Positions 43,528 through 52,700 of a stretch of 64,000 nt of DNA are shown here, piece by piece. Each line of letters starts with the position of its first letter. The stretch's first letter is position 1. The position numbers were made by a program, and so were the translations under genes. The DNA is taken from contig JAJDCP010000075.1 in assembly GCA_029260765.1 (NCBI GenBank), forward strand, positions 55,157-119,156. The letters are read 5' to 3'. The stretch comes from Planctomycetota bacterium. GTDB taxonomy: Bacteria; Planctomycetota; J058; JAJDCP01. The notes under the pieces were generated by a model, which saw only the letters and a program-made list of their open reading frames with translations, did no database searches and had not been told where the DNA came from.

Positions 43528-44034
43528 ATGCGCTTTGAGCTGCGGCATCATATCCACAGTGACGCCGAGACCTTCTGGCAGGTCTTTTTCTGCCCGGCGT
43601 ACAACCGCGAGCTCTTCTCACCGCGTGGGCTCGATTTCCAGAGCCATGAGGTGTTGCTCGACGAGCGTCCCCCTGACGGGCGCATCCATCGGAGCTTGAG
43701 ACTCGAGCCGAAAGTTCCCGTCCCTGCCGCCATCCGCGGTTTGGTGGGTCCGGCAATGGCCTACACAGAAACAGGCCGCTTCGCGCCGGAGACGCAGCGT
43801 TGGCACTGGACCATCGTGCCGGCACGTTTCGGGTCGCGCGCCGACATCTCCGGGAGCGATTGGCTCGAAACACGGCCTGATGGTGAAGTCGATCGGGTGA
43901 TGGCCTGCTCGATCGTGATCTCGTTCCCCGCGCTGGGTCGGTTGATCGAACGCTTCGTCGAAGCCAGCGTGCGCGACTCGCACGTGCGCGCGACGACCTG
44001 CATGAATGCCTGGTTGCTCCAGCGGACGACCTGA
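43528..44034 (+). CDS. DUF2505 (SRPBCC-fold) protein
   Basis: A 168-residue protein matching DUF2505: FELRHHIHSDAETFWQVFF at the start, FAPETQRWHWTIVP in the middle and GRLIERFVEASVRDSHVRA near the end, the last being the long C-terminal helix of the START/SRPBCC fold. This fold binds hydrophobic ligands in many families, but no ligand is known for DUF2505. It is soluble. Start ATG 43528 has AGGA six bases upstream; an upstream frame from 43450 would add 26 residues. It is divergent from the M28 peptidase and convergent with the polyprenol-kinase-like gene, with a shared terminator between. Confidence 0.78.
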   Translation: MRFELRHHIHSDAETFWQVFFCPAYNRELFSPRGLDFQSHEVLLDERPPDGRIHRSLRLEPKVPVPAAIRGLVGPAMAYTETGRFAPETQRWHWTIVPARFGSRADISGSDWLETRPDGEVDRVMACSIVISFPALGRLIERFVEASVRDSHVRATTCMNAWLLQRTT

Positions 44035-44066
44035 GAGCCGTGACCCACAGCCTGCAACAAATGAAC

Positions 44067-44089
44067 AGACGGCGGACAGGCCGCCGTCT
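44067..44089. terminator. Bidirectional terminator hairpin
   Basis: AGACGGCGG and CCGCCGTCT form a perfect 9-bp stem closing an ACAGG loop. On the plus strand ACTCTTC follows, on the minus strand GTTCATTTGTTG. Neither flank is a strong T-run, but its position between convergent genes (ends 44034 and 44113) fits a two-way terminator. Confidence 0.58.
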
Positions 44090-44112
44090 ACTCTTCGTGA
44101 ATTCAGTCCTGC

Positions 44113-44859
44113 TCAGACCAGGGGCAGACCGACCAGGCTGCTGTAACTCAGGTGCATGACCAGGCCAGCCAGCACGGGAATCGTGAAGTTGTCGTCGATC
44201 TTCTTGAGCGGCAGAGCTTCAGCGATCGCAGCTGCCAGCGCGCCGATGAAGACCAGCGCCAGCAAGTGCGTCAGGCCGAAGATCAGGCAGAAGCCCACAC
44301 CAGCGATGGCGGCTGCGGCGAAGGAGCCCAGGGTTCCCTCCAGGCTCTTGCCCCAAGGCAACTTGGCCTTGCCAAAGCGGATGCCGAAGTAGGACGCGGC
44401 CGGGTCGGCAAAGCCCACAAAGATCGCGCCGAGGGCGGCAACTTCTCGGCTGAAGAGGGCCACCGAAATGAAGGCGGCGACGAACAACCAACTGGCAGTC
44501 GACAGGCTCTGCTTTTCTTCGGAGCGCATGATCTTGCCGAAGATGCGGTGCACAAGTTGGTTCAGGCCGGGGCGCGTCAAGCGCAGGAAGTCGAACAGAA
44601 TGAAGGGGACAGCGATGCTGCCCAGAATCCACAGACCGGTCGTCTTCGACAGATCAAAGCCCAAGTACAGGAAGGCGATCAGGCTGCCTCCCGTCACATG
44701 GAAGATCTTGCGGCCCCAGTCGATGTCTTTGCGGGTCTTGGTGCTTCCGAAGCCGAACGGCCGAGCTGGCGCTTCGTTGGCCCGGACGACATCACCTACC
44801 GGCGCTCCGCTGAGCTTGGTGGTAGAGCGCGAGGGGAATTGTGTTTTGGTGGCTTGCAT
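44113..44859 (-). CDS. Polyprenol/dolichol-kinase-like membrane protein
   Basis: A 248-residue integral membrane protein of the family that includes dolichol kinase, phytol kinase and CTP-dependent diacylglycerol kinase. The family opening RKIFHVTGG is present at about residues 50-58, followed by at least six hydrophobic segments. GFADPAASYFGIRFGKAKL with the DPAA motif and GKSLEGTLGSF match the nucleotide-binding loops, and a late EALPLKKIDDNFTIP closes the pattern. It would phosphorylate a lipid alcohol, probably polyprenol, using CTP. The lipid cannot be told. Start ATG 44859 has AGGAGG eight bases upstream. The first 45 residues are hydrophilic and Ser/Thr-rich. It is separated from the hydrolase gene by 238 bases. 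Confidence 0.85.
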   Translation of the reverse strand: MQATKTQFPSRSTTKLSGAPVGDVVRANEAPARPFGFGSTKTRKDIDWGRKIFHVTGGSLIAFLYLGFDLSKTTGLWILGSIAVPFILFDFLRLTRPGLNQLVHRIFGKIMRSEEKQSLSTASWLFVAAFISVALFSREVAALGAIFVGFADPAASYFGIRFGKAKLPWGKSLEGTLGSFAAAAIAGVGFCLIFGLTHLLALVFIGALAAAIAEALPLKKIDDNFTIPVLAGLVMHLSYSSLVGLPLV

Positions 44860-45023
44860 GGAAGGGCCTCCTGCTGACAGTCCTTTGACTCACCCTCCCT
44901 TCGTGCAAATTCGGGACCAATGCCCGAAGAGACCCTGAATGGGGCGCAAAGAATCGCCTGGCTGGCCGTAGGCGCGGGATCCATGACGCGAAGTGTCAGA
45001 AGCTTCGGCGCGCTTCGTCAAGA

Positions 45024-45047
45024 CAGGTGTCAGAGGTTTGACACCTG
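45024..45047. repeat. Perfect 9-bp inverted repeat in an intergenic region
   Basis: CAGGTGTCA and TGACACCTG are separated by GAGGTT. A related TGTCAGA lies just before, at 44994-45000. No T-run follows. It sits 51 bases after the hydrolase gene stop and 165 bases before the kinase-like start, so it could be a terminator stem, an operator or a REP-type element. Confidence 0.65.
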
Positions 45048-45097
45048 CGGTTGAACTTGAACGTTTTCGGACTGCGCAAGGCACCGCGAGCGCTGCC

Positions 45098-46090
45098 TCA
45101 GCGCTGCAACCAGGCGTGGATCATGGGGAAGACCTCGCGCGCTACCCGTGGTCCCATCAACAAGTCGGTGTGACCGTATTCGGTTTCGCAGCCGCTCTCG
45201 CTGCCGAAGCAGTGGAAGCTGCGGATATCCGACCCCAGGCCATCATAGGCGCCCATCACATCCTCAGGCGGAGCCAGCCGGTCCTCGGATCCGGCCAGGA
45301 TCAAGCTGGGGATGCGGATACGCCCGAAGCACTTGCTGTACTTCAGCGGACCGCTGGTCGAGCGGAAACCCTGGCTGCGGATGAAGCGCAATCCCTGACG
45401 GATCTCGGTGCCGGAGATATCGTCGAGTACCCGCCGGAAGAGATGGTCCACAGCCGAGCGATCCATGTTGCGGGGATTGTAGATCTGCATCGGCAGGTAG
45501 CGATGGGCCCGGCCGATGCCCAGGGCAGCCAGCGGCGCCAACTTGCGCAGCGGAAAGTGGGGAACAACCGTCAGCAACGAGCTGAGCGCATCGGCCAACC
45601 TCCAACCCCAGAAACTGTTGGCCTGGAATGTCGGGGACCCGATCGCCACCAAGCGCGCCAACTGAGGCTCCAACCCGAGCATGGTGTAGGCATAGGCGAC
45701 CATGCCGCCCATCGAGTGGCCGACCCAATCGACCTGTCCAGCTCCACTGGCCTCGAGCACACACTGCAGCGCCGCGGGCAGGTCTTTGAGCACGTAGTCG
45801 TCGAAATGCCAGGACGTGCGCAGGTTTTGGCGCTTGCGCTTCGATTCGCCCCGGCCACGCGGGTCGAGCACCCAGACGTCGTAACCCTTGCCGGCCAGGT
45901 AGGGGGCCAGTCCCCGACCGTTTCCCAGATCGAAGAAGCTGGCGTTGCAGGCGATGCCCGGACACAGCACAACCGGCCGTGGCCCGCGCGAGCGCCGCGG
46001 CCGGTAGTGATGCAGAGCCAGGCTCCAGCCGTCTCCGGTGCGGGCGAAACGGGTTTCCATCGGCAGCGAGGGGGCCCAGACAGCGGCCAT
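45098..46090 (-). CDS. Alpha/beta hydrolase
   Basis: A 330-residue esterase or lipase-like protein. The nucleophile elbow is GHSMGG with S126, preceded by DPRGRGES of the lid-side loop. The acid is in LILAGSEDRLAPPEDV and the histidine in EYGHTDLLMG, giving an intact catalytic triad. It lacks a signal peptide. It resembles lysophospholipase/PHA-depolymerase-type hydrolases; the substrate is unknown. Start ATG 46090 follows GGAAAG and lies one base after the TGA of the upstream Ser/Thr kinase gene, so both proteins are made from one message. A second start at 46060 (METRFARTG) is possible. Confidence 0.85.
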   Translation of the reverse strand: MAAVWAPSLPMETRFARTGDGWSLALHHYRPRRSRGPRPVVLCPGIACNASFFDLGNGRGLAPYLAGKGYDVWVLDPRGRGESKRKRQNLRTSWHFDDYVLKDLPAALQCVLEASGAGQVDWVGHSMGGMVAYAYTMLGLEPQLARLVAIGSPTFQANSFWGWRLADALSSLLTVVPHFPLRKLAPLAALGIGRAHRYLPMQIYNPRNMDRSAVDHLFRRVLDDISGTEIRQGLRFIRSQGFRSTSGPLKYSKCFGRIRIPSLILAGSEDRLAPPEDVMGAYDGLGSDIRSFHCFGSESGCETEYGHTDLLMGPRVAREVFPMIHAWLQR

Positions 46091-46091
46091 G

Positions 46092-47351
46092 TCATTTCTT
46101 TCCGAAGAGGGTGCGCCGCAGCTTCATCCAGAAGTTCTTCCACTTCAGGCGCATCCGGTGTCTGCTCAAGAAGCGGTCGATGTCTTTGACAAGCTCTTTG
46201 CAGGTGCGGTAGCGGTCCTTGGGCAGCTTCTCGAGGCACTTCATGCAGATCGCCACGACCTCCGGCGGGATGGCGGGCCGCAACTCTTCAGGCGATTTGG
46301 GAGCATCACTCAGGACCTGTTTGATGATGCCGCGAGCGGTCCAGCCGCTGAAAGGGGGCTTCCCGGTCAACAAGAAGTAGAGTGTGGCCCCGAGCGCATA
46401 GACATCCGAATACCGACCCACCCGGACGCCCCCGCTCGGGCGCGCTTGTTCGGGAGGCATATAGTTCGGTGTGCCGAGGATCAGGTTCTCGCCCTTTTCA
46501 TCAGTCATTTCGGCGATCAGTCCAAAGTCGATCAAGACCGGCCGGTACGGGTGGCAGCTGCGGTCCAGCATGACATTCGAAGGCTTGATGTCCCGGTGCA
46601 GAATGCCGGCTTTGTGCACCTGACTCATCGCCTCGGCAAGATCGTGGATCAACGACAGAGCCATGGTCACCGGAGGAGGCTTGCCATCAGCGAACAGGAT
46701 GCGGACGTCTTCGTCCTTGATCAGCTCCATCGCGTAGTACCACAGGCCCTCTTCCTCTCCGAGGTCGTAGACCTTGATGATGTTCTTGTGGTCGAGGTTG
46801 ATCAGGGCTTTGCATTCGTCGCGGAAACGCTGGACCTCTTCTTGGTTCTTCTCGTTGGCGCCCGTCAGCATAACCTTCAGGGCGACGACATCGGCCAGCC
46901 CCCAGCCCTTGGCCATCACGTCGAGAATGCCGAGGGGTTTTGCCTGGAAAACCGCCCCCATACTGCCACGGGCGATCTCTTCGAGGACCTCGTAGTTGCC
47001 GATCTGCATGCCGATGGTATCGATCGAGCGGTCGCGGATGACTTCGGCTGTCAGGGCGCGCTTGCCGCCCTTCGACTTGCCCAGCTGTTTGAGCCCGGTC
47101 TCGAACTCTTTGAGCTTCTTTTCGAGCACTACCTCGCCGGAGTCGTTGCCTTTCTGGTCATCCTCGGCCAACAGCGCGATCAGTTTGGGACCGTTCTCGG
47201 CCGCCATCAGACCCTTCTCGAGCATATCGTCGATCAGGTCATAGCTCTTCATAGTGCCGGCCTGGGAGAGGACAGCCGCGAGCTGATCTTGCTGCAAGAA
47301 GCCGTGGGCAAGCGCCACTCTGATGATCCGGGCGCTAGTTTTCGCGTCCAT
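46092..47351 (-). CDS. Ser/Thr protein kinase with long N-terminal region
   Basis: A 419-residue kinase with no membrane segment. The first 115 residues are helical, including ALAHGFLQQDQLAAVLSQAG, a pattern common before kinase domains. The kinase has an unusual glycine loop ARGSMG (the first Gly is Ala), an 18-residue insertion between glycine loop and lysine, K159 in VALKVML, HRDIKPSN (252-259), DFG (275-277) and GTPNYMPPEQARP. It is an RD kinase. A Lys/Arg-rich tail (KKWKNFWMKLRRTLFGKK-like) ends the chain and may bind membrane or nucleic acid. The ATG at 47351 has GGAAAG upstream; a longer frame reaches 47567 across the promoter of the dehydrogenase. It is coupled to the hydrolase downstream. 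Confidence 0.88.
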   Translation of the reverse strand: MDAKTSARIIRVALAHGFLQQDQLAAVLSQAGTMKSYDLIDDMLEKGLMAAENGPKLIALLAEDDQKGNDSGEVVLEKKLKEFETGLKQLGKSKGGKRALTAEVIRDRSIDTIGMQIGNYEVLEEIARGSMGAVFQAKPLGILDVMAKGWGLADVVALKVMLTGANEKNQEEVQRFRDECKALINLDHKNIIKVYDLGEEEGLWYYAMELIKDEDVRILFADGKPPPVTMALSLIHDLAEAMSQVHKAGILHRDIKPSNVMLDRSCHPYRPVLIDFGLIAEMTDEKGENLILGTPNYMPPEQARPSGGVRVGRYSDVYALGATLYFLLTGKPPFSGWTARGIIKQVLSDAPKSPEELRPAIPPEVVAICMKCLEKLPKDRYRTCKELVKDIDRFLSRHRMRLKWKNFWMKLRRTLFGKK

Positions 47352-47500
47352 ACAACTTTCCACACGCCGGGCTCCTGGCCAGAATCTAACACTTCGCGGC
47401 CGAAAGAGAAAGGCCCTGGCAGCGGATTGAACGGCCGCTCTCTCTATGGTCATCGGGTCGGACTGGCTCGGGCTTGAGCACGTGTATCCTGAGTCAAAAA

Positions 47501-47528
47501 TTGTCTTCCCACTGGAAGGTACTAGAAT
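47501..47528 (+). promoter_or_regulatory. Promoter of the ThDP dehydrogenase gene
   Basis: TTGTCT (47501-47506) and TAGAAT (47523-47528) are 16 bases apart; the -10 box matches at five of six positions. Transcription would start near 47535, leaving a leader of about 26 bases that contains the AGGAG ribosome-binding site. Confidence 0.5.
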
Positions 47529-47560
47529 GTCCGCACCAAACCCCGAGAGGAGCCCGGTCG

Positions 47561-49579
47561 ATGCCAAATCTGAGTGAAGCCGTCCGTATCGAACGTTGTG
47601 GGCTCAGCCACGAACAGCTGCGTAGCCTGCACCTGCATCTGCGGCGCACGAGGGCCTACGAAGAACGGCTGTCGATCCTGTACCGCCAGGGTAAGCTCAA
47701 GGGGGGGGTCTACAGCGGCATAGGGAACGAAGGCACCAGCTGCGGCACAGGCTACGCGATGGGAGAGCGCGACTGGCTGTTGCCGATGCACAGGGACGTC
47801 GGGGCTGCCCTGACCCGCGGCATGCCCCTGCTCGAGATGTTTCTGCAAGCGATGGGACGTGCGGACGGCCCCTGCCGCGGCCGTGACAATGGCCTGCACC
47901 AGACCGTTATGGAACGCCGCCAGGTAGGCATGATCAGCCACCTGGGAACCATGGTGCCGATCGCTACGGGGGTGGCCCTGGCCAGCCGCATCATGGAAGA
48001 CGGCGGTGCGGTGGTCAATTTCATCGGTGATGGAGCAACCAGCACAGGGGAGTTCCACGAAGGCCTCAACATGGCCGCAGTGCAGCACCTGCCGCTGGTG
48101 CTTGTCATCGACAACAACCAGTTCGCCTACTCGACACCGAACTGCAACCAATTTGCCTGCGAACGATTGGCAGACCGTGCCATTGGTTACGGTATTCCCG
48201 GTGTACGTGTCGACGGCACGCGCGTGCTGGATGTCTACCGCGCGGTCGGTGAAGGCCTCGATCGCGCGCGCCGCGGCGAAGGGCCCACCTTGATCGAGGC
48301 GTTGACGTTGCGTTTGCGAGGCCATAGCGAGGCAGACCCCGCCAAGTACGTGCCTCGTGATCTCAAAGAGGCTTTCCGTGGCAAGGATCCGGTGATCAGC
48401 TTCGAGGCCCAGCTGATCGAGGCAGGAATCCTTGACGCGTCAGCGGCCAAAGATCTTCGCGCGACCATCGAGGCAGAGGTTCTGCGGGCGGCCGAGGAAG
48501 CCCTCGACCACCCCCTGCCTGAGGCGCGTTCCGCCGCCGTCGGGCTGTGGGCGTCACCTCCGCCACGCCAGCCGCGTGCGACCCCTCTTCGGCCCCTGAA
48601 GGCGAACGAGGGGGACACCTTCCTGAAGGGGGTGCGCGCCGCGCTGGTCGAGGAGATGGAGAGGGACCCGCGCGTGATTCTGCTCGGCCAGGACATCGGC
48701 CATTTCGGGGGGGCTTTCAAAGTCACCGAAGGCGTGCAGGCGAAGTTCGGTCCCGAGCGCGTTCGCGACACACCGATCGCGGAGGCGGCCATGATTGGAG
48801 CCGGCATCGGCGCAGCCATCCGTGGCTACCGCCCCGTGGTCGAGATGCAGTTCATCGACTTTATCACCTGCGGCTTCAACCAGCTGGTCAACTACGCCTC
48901 AGGCTTCCACTATCGGACTGGGGTGCCCCTGCCTATGGTCGTGCGTGGCCCATGCGGCGGCCGCGTTGGCGGTGGGCCCTTCCACTCGCGCAACCCCGAG
49001 GCCTGGTTCGCCCATCAACCGGGCTTGAAAGTCGTGACGCCCTCCACCGCCGAAGATGCCAAAGGACTCTTGAAGGCCTCGATCCGCGATGATGACCCTG
49101 TCATTTTCCTCGAGCCCAAGTGGCTCTACCGGCGCGTGAAGGGGAACCTGGGCGGTCCTGATGCGATCGTCCCGCTGGGCCGTGCGGCTCTCCGGACCCA
49201 GGGCGACGATGTGCTGGTGATCACCTGGGGCTCATCGATGCACATCGCCGTCGAGGCAGCCGGCGAGTTGGAAGCCGAAGGCATCGGCGTCACCGTGCTC
49301 GACCTGCGTACGTTGATCCCCCTCGACATCGAAGCTGTTCTCAACTGGACGAAGCGGCTGGGAAAAGTGCTGATTCTGCAGGAGGCGAACCTGACCGCAG
49401 GGTTCGGTGCCGAGCTGGCGGCGCGTATCGCGGACGAGGCCTTCATGTACCTCGACGGACCGGTCAAGCGGCTCGGAGCGCGAGACGTGCCGCTGCCGTG
49501 GATGACACCGCTCGAGAATTTCGTACTGCCGCAGACCAAGGATGTCGTGCGGGCGCTGCGGGAGTTGGCGCGGTTCTAG
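47561..49579 (+). CDS. Fused alpha/beta E1 component of a 2-oxoacid dehydrogenase
   Basis: A 672-residue protein joining both subunits of a thiamine-diphosphate E1 enzyme. The alpha half (1-345) has LPMHRDVGAALTRG, the ThDP motif GDGATSTGEFHEGLN and its partner VIDNNQFAYST. The beta half (about 352-672) has the conserved ILLGQDIGHFGGAF, DTPIAEAAMIGAGIGAA, FIDFITCGFNQLVN and LTAGFGAEL. It should decarboxylate a 2-oxoacid, most likely pyruvate or branched-chain 2-oxoacids, and pass the acyl group to a lipoyl E2. No E2 or E3 gene is in the window. Start ATG 47561 has AGGAG eight bases upstream. Divergent from the kinase-hydrolase pair across 209 bases. Confidence 0.92.
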   Translation: MPNLSEAVRIERCGLSHEQLRSLHLHLRRTRAYEERLSILYRQGKLKGGVYSGIGNEGTSCGTGYAMGERDWLLPMHRDVGAALTRGMPLLEMFLQAMGRADGPCRGRDNGLHQTVMERRQVGMISHLGTMVPIATGVALASRIMEDGGAVVNFIGDGATSTGEFHEGLNMAAVQHLPLVLVIDNNQFAYSTPNCNQFACERLADRAIGYGIPGVRVDGTRVLDVYRAVGEGLDRARRGEGPTLIEALTLRLRGHSEADPAKYVPRDLKEAFRGKDPVISFEAQLIEAGILDASAAKDLRATIEAEVLRAAEEALDHPLPEARSAAVGLWASPPPRQPRATPLRPLKANEGDTFLKGVRAALVEEMERDPRVILLGQDIGHFGGAFKVTEGVQAKFGPERVRDTPIAEAAMIGAGIGAAIRGYRPVVEMQFIDFITCGFNQLVNYASGFHYRTGVPLPMVVRGPCGGRVGGGPFHSRNPEAWFAHQPGLKVVTPSTAEDAKGLLKASIRDDDPVIFLEPKWLYRRVKGNLGGPDAIVPLGRAALRTQGDDVLVITWGSSMHIAVEAAGELEAEGIGVTVLDLRTLIPLDIEAVLNWTKRLGKVLILQEANLTAGFGAELAARIADEAFMYLDGPVKRLGARDVPLPWMTPLENFVLPQTKDVVRALRELARF

Positions 49580-49773
49580 CGCCGCAGCGCGACCATCTCG
49601 GGGCAGGGCGTGGCGGCTCTGTGGGTTCAGGGGCGTCCCCCCGGCCGTGGCTTCAGGCTTCAGACTTCAGCCTGCCTGCTGGAATACCCGGAATTCCCGC
49701 TGGTCTCGACTCATGACGAGTCCCTTGGCAGAAGCCTGGAGCCCGGAAACTGGGCAGAGCTAGCGCCGCAGCG
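49576..49773. repeat. 14-bp direct repeat flanking a 170-base spacer
   Basis: CTAGCGCCGCAGCG occurs at 49576-49589, across the dehydrogenase stop codon, and again at 49760-49773, just before the next gene ends. The 170 bases between contain a smaller CAGGCT/AGCCTG hairpin. The arrangement resembles a target duplication around a small insert, or two copies of a 3' sequence. Confidence 0.6.
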
Positions 49774-49781
49774 GCTCCCCC

Positions 49782-52700
49782 CTACTCCCGCCGGATCAGG
49801 ATTTTGCCACTCTTCTCAAATACCCGGCCATCGTCCGCCTCGAAAACCACACGGAACGGCACCTCGCCGCTCAAGTCTGCGGGCCGGTCCCAGACGAACC
49901 TCGTCTCCATCGGCCGATCAGGCGGATAGCGCCGCACGCGGGCGGGGAAGGAGTGCACCTCGCGGCCGTCGATGTAGATCCTGCGGGTGACCAGCAATTT
50001 GTCGCCATCCTTGACCAGCACATAGACCGTCGCGCTGATCTCAACTTTGTCGCTGCGCGACTCGGCGGCCACCTCGAGGATGTGCAGATTCGGCACCAGC
50101 CAGAGCTTCTGCTGGCTGACAACCTGTTTATTGTCGATGCTCAGCTCTGCATGCAGGCTGCACAGCTGGTTGTCAGTGAAGACGCTCGGCACGGTCAGCG
50201 AGTCGAAGCTGAACTCCATGTCGCGGTCCGTCTGACGTTTCAAGGTCTTCTCGGCTTGCATGCCAGGGACGGGATTCCCCTCGGCGTCGAGTATGCTGAT
50301 CCGAAGGGTGGCATCATAGGCTCCCTCCGAAGCGAGATCGCCGGCGTCAGCCTGCACGACGATCGGGATTCTCTCCCATTCCTCGAAAGACGTCTGCCCG
50401 CCCTCGCCCATCTCGACACTGGTGATCGTGAGTGGATTCCAGATGCGGAAGGTGTGCGGCGCGGTCTTCGAGTCGCTGATCGTGCGCGAGCCCTCATAAC
50501 GGGTGATGGTCGATTTGAAGATCAGCTCACCCGAGAATTTCGCCTGGTTGTGGGGCAGCGTGACGAGGAAGAACTCTTCGTGCAACCCATCCTCAAGATC
50601 GCGAAGCACGCGTTGGGTCGACAGGTTCTCGACCGTACGCCCCTTCATCTCGACCTCGAAGTACAGGTCGGCCTTCTTGACGTCGCGGGTCTCGAAACGC
50701 ACGCACAGGTACGCCGCCTGCCCAGGAGCGAAGTCGACGCGGCTCTCCGGAGTCTCGCCTTTGATCGGCTCATTGGCGCTGACCCAGAGCTGACCAAAGA
50801 CCACCGGGCTCGAGGTGTTCTCCTGAAAGGTGACATCTTCGTCGCCGGCCGCCAGCTCACCGTTCGGACCGATCCCGATACAGTAGACGATGACATTGCC
50901 CCGGTTCTTGGCGGTAATCAACGCCTGCGCGTCCGCGCCCGCGATCTTGGCGATATTCCTGCCCTGGTCTTCGACGAACCAATGGAACTCCCACTTCGGC
51001 AGATCGCTACGCTGCACGCCATCGACGCCTGCTACCTGGACGGGCACGCCGACACGCGCCAGAGACTTCGGGTTGTCGATCGACAGCTGCACATTGATCT
51101 TGAAGGCCCCGGTAGCCGGGTCGATGAAGCCCCACTTAGGGTCGGACAGCCGCACCAACCAGGTCACATCCAGTGCCCAAGGAGTCGTCTCGTCGCGGAA
51201 GGGTTTCAAGTCGAGCCGACGCCCGGACTCGAGATCGACCGGCAGGACCATGGGCACCAACAGCAGCACATCGCCATGGCTGGGCACGTTCGCGACCACC
51301 ACCTCGACCTTCCCCGCCAAAAGCACATCGTCCCGGCCCAGCAGAACCCTGCGCGCCGCAGGCGACAGCAGCCCCAGCTTTTCCCCAGTCAGCGCGAAAC
51401 TGCAGATCTCTTTCTCGAAAGTCGAACGCGGCGCCATCGTCCACTCGATGGCACCGTCAGAGGTCGGGTTGGCTTTGACCTCCGCAGAGCTGCTCCACCT
51501 CTCCTCGAAGGTGATCGGTCCACGGCTCGCCCCCGCGATGCCGATCAGCTCGACACGCCCTTGCAGGTTGCCCGGTCCGACCAGCGAGAAGTAGGTCTGG
51601 AACAGAGGCGCTCCCAACTCTTCTTCATACCAGGCGCTCAGACGGGCCTCGATGGGGTCCTGACTGTCGCTGGCAAATGGGCCCGTAGTGATCGAGCCGA
51701 GTTGCTCACGGAACTGCCCGAGGAAGGAGCGCAGGGTGACAAAGACTCCTCCCACGGCCCCCATGCCCAGGTAGTAGCGCGGCCCGCGCTTCTGCACCAA
51801 CAGACGCCCACTCTGTGAAAAGGCGAAGGAAATCTGTGCTTGCTGCAGCTCGGGAGCGTCGGCGTCCAGGCGGCTGAGAAGGGCCTGGATCGGACCGCTG
51901 ACGTCGATCTGCCAGCTTTGGCCCGCCCCCTCGACCTCACGCTGCCGCCACTTCTCGATCAGATCGCCACCATTGGCAAGCGCCGCCTCTTCGTAACGGG
52001 CGACAAAGTCAGGGATGTCGAAATCGGCGAAATTGCGGCCCAGCTCAGCCTCGAGCTTGAGATAGTCGAGAATTCCCGAGATCTCGTCGATCAGATTCTG
52101 ACCCGTCTTGGGCGCCGCCAGAGCGCGCATGCCGTCTTCGAAGCCGAAGGCCTCTTGAAGCTTGGCGACCTCGATGCGCCGCAATGCCCCCTGCAGCGCC
52201 CGGTCGAGAGTCGACGGCAACATCACGGTCCGCTCGCCCTCATCGACGCCGACTCCCTGGGCGATCTTGTCGGCGAGCCTGACCGGAAAACCGGCCGCTT
52301 CAAGCTCAGAGGCGACCCTCCCCTGCAAGACGGTCACCAGCTTGAAGCGCACGCGGTCGAGGCCTGCGGCCAGTGCAGCCGCGTTCCCGGACGGCTGGCT
52401 ACTGTCTGCCTCCCTGAGCAGGCGCTGAAATCGGCGCTGCTGTTCCGCAATCGACTCGCTGACCCAGTCACGGCTCACGTCCGTGCCCTCCAGCGAGGCG
52501 AGGATTTCGAGGAAACGCTGCACGCGGTTGCGGGCGCGCGTGAACTTGTCGAGGCTCTGGTTGAGAAAGGCCGGCAGCAGGTCTTGCCAGCTCTGGCTCT
52601 CGAGCGCCAGCAGGCGACCGGCCTCTGCAAAGTACCCGTCCCACTCTCTCGACAGGAAACTCAGCAACGCCGCACGCATGCCTGCCAGCGCCTTCTCAAT

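Noticed and set aside
49953..51818. About 600-codon plus-strand frame opposite the giant secreted protein
   Set aside because: Gln/Arg/His-rich shadow translation with no domain, overlapping a gene with a signal peptide and ribosome site.
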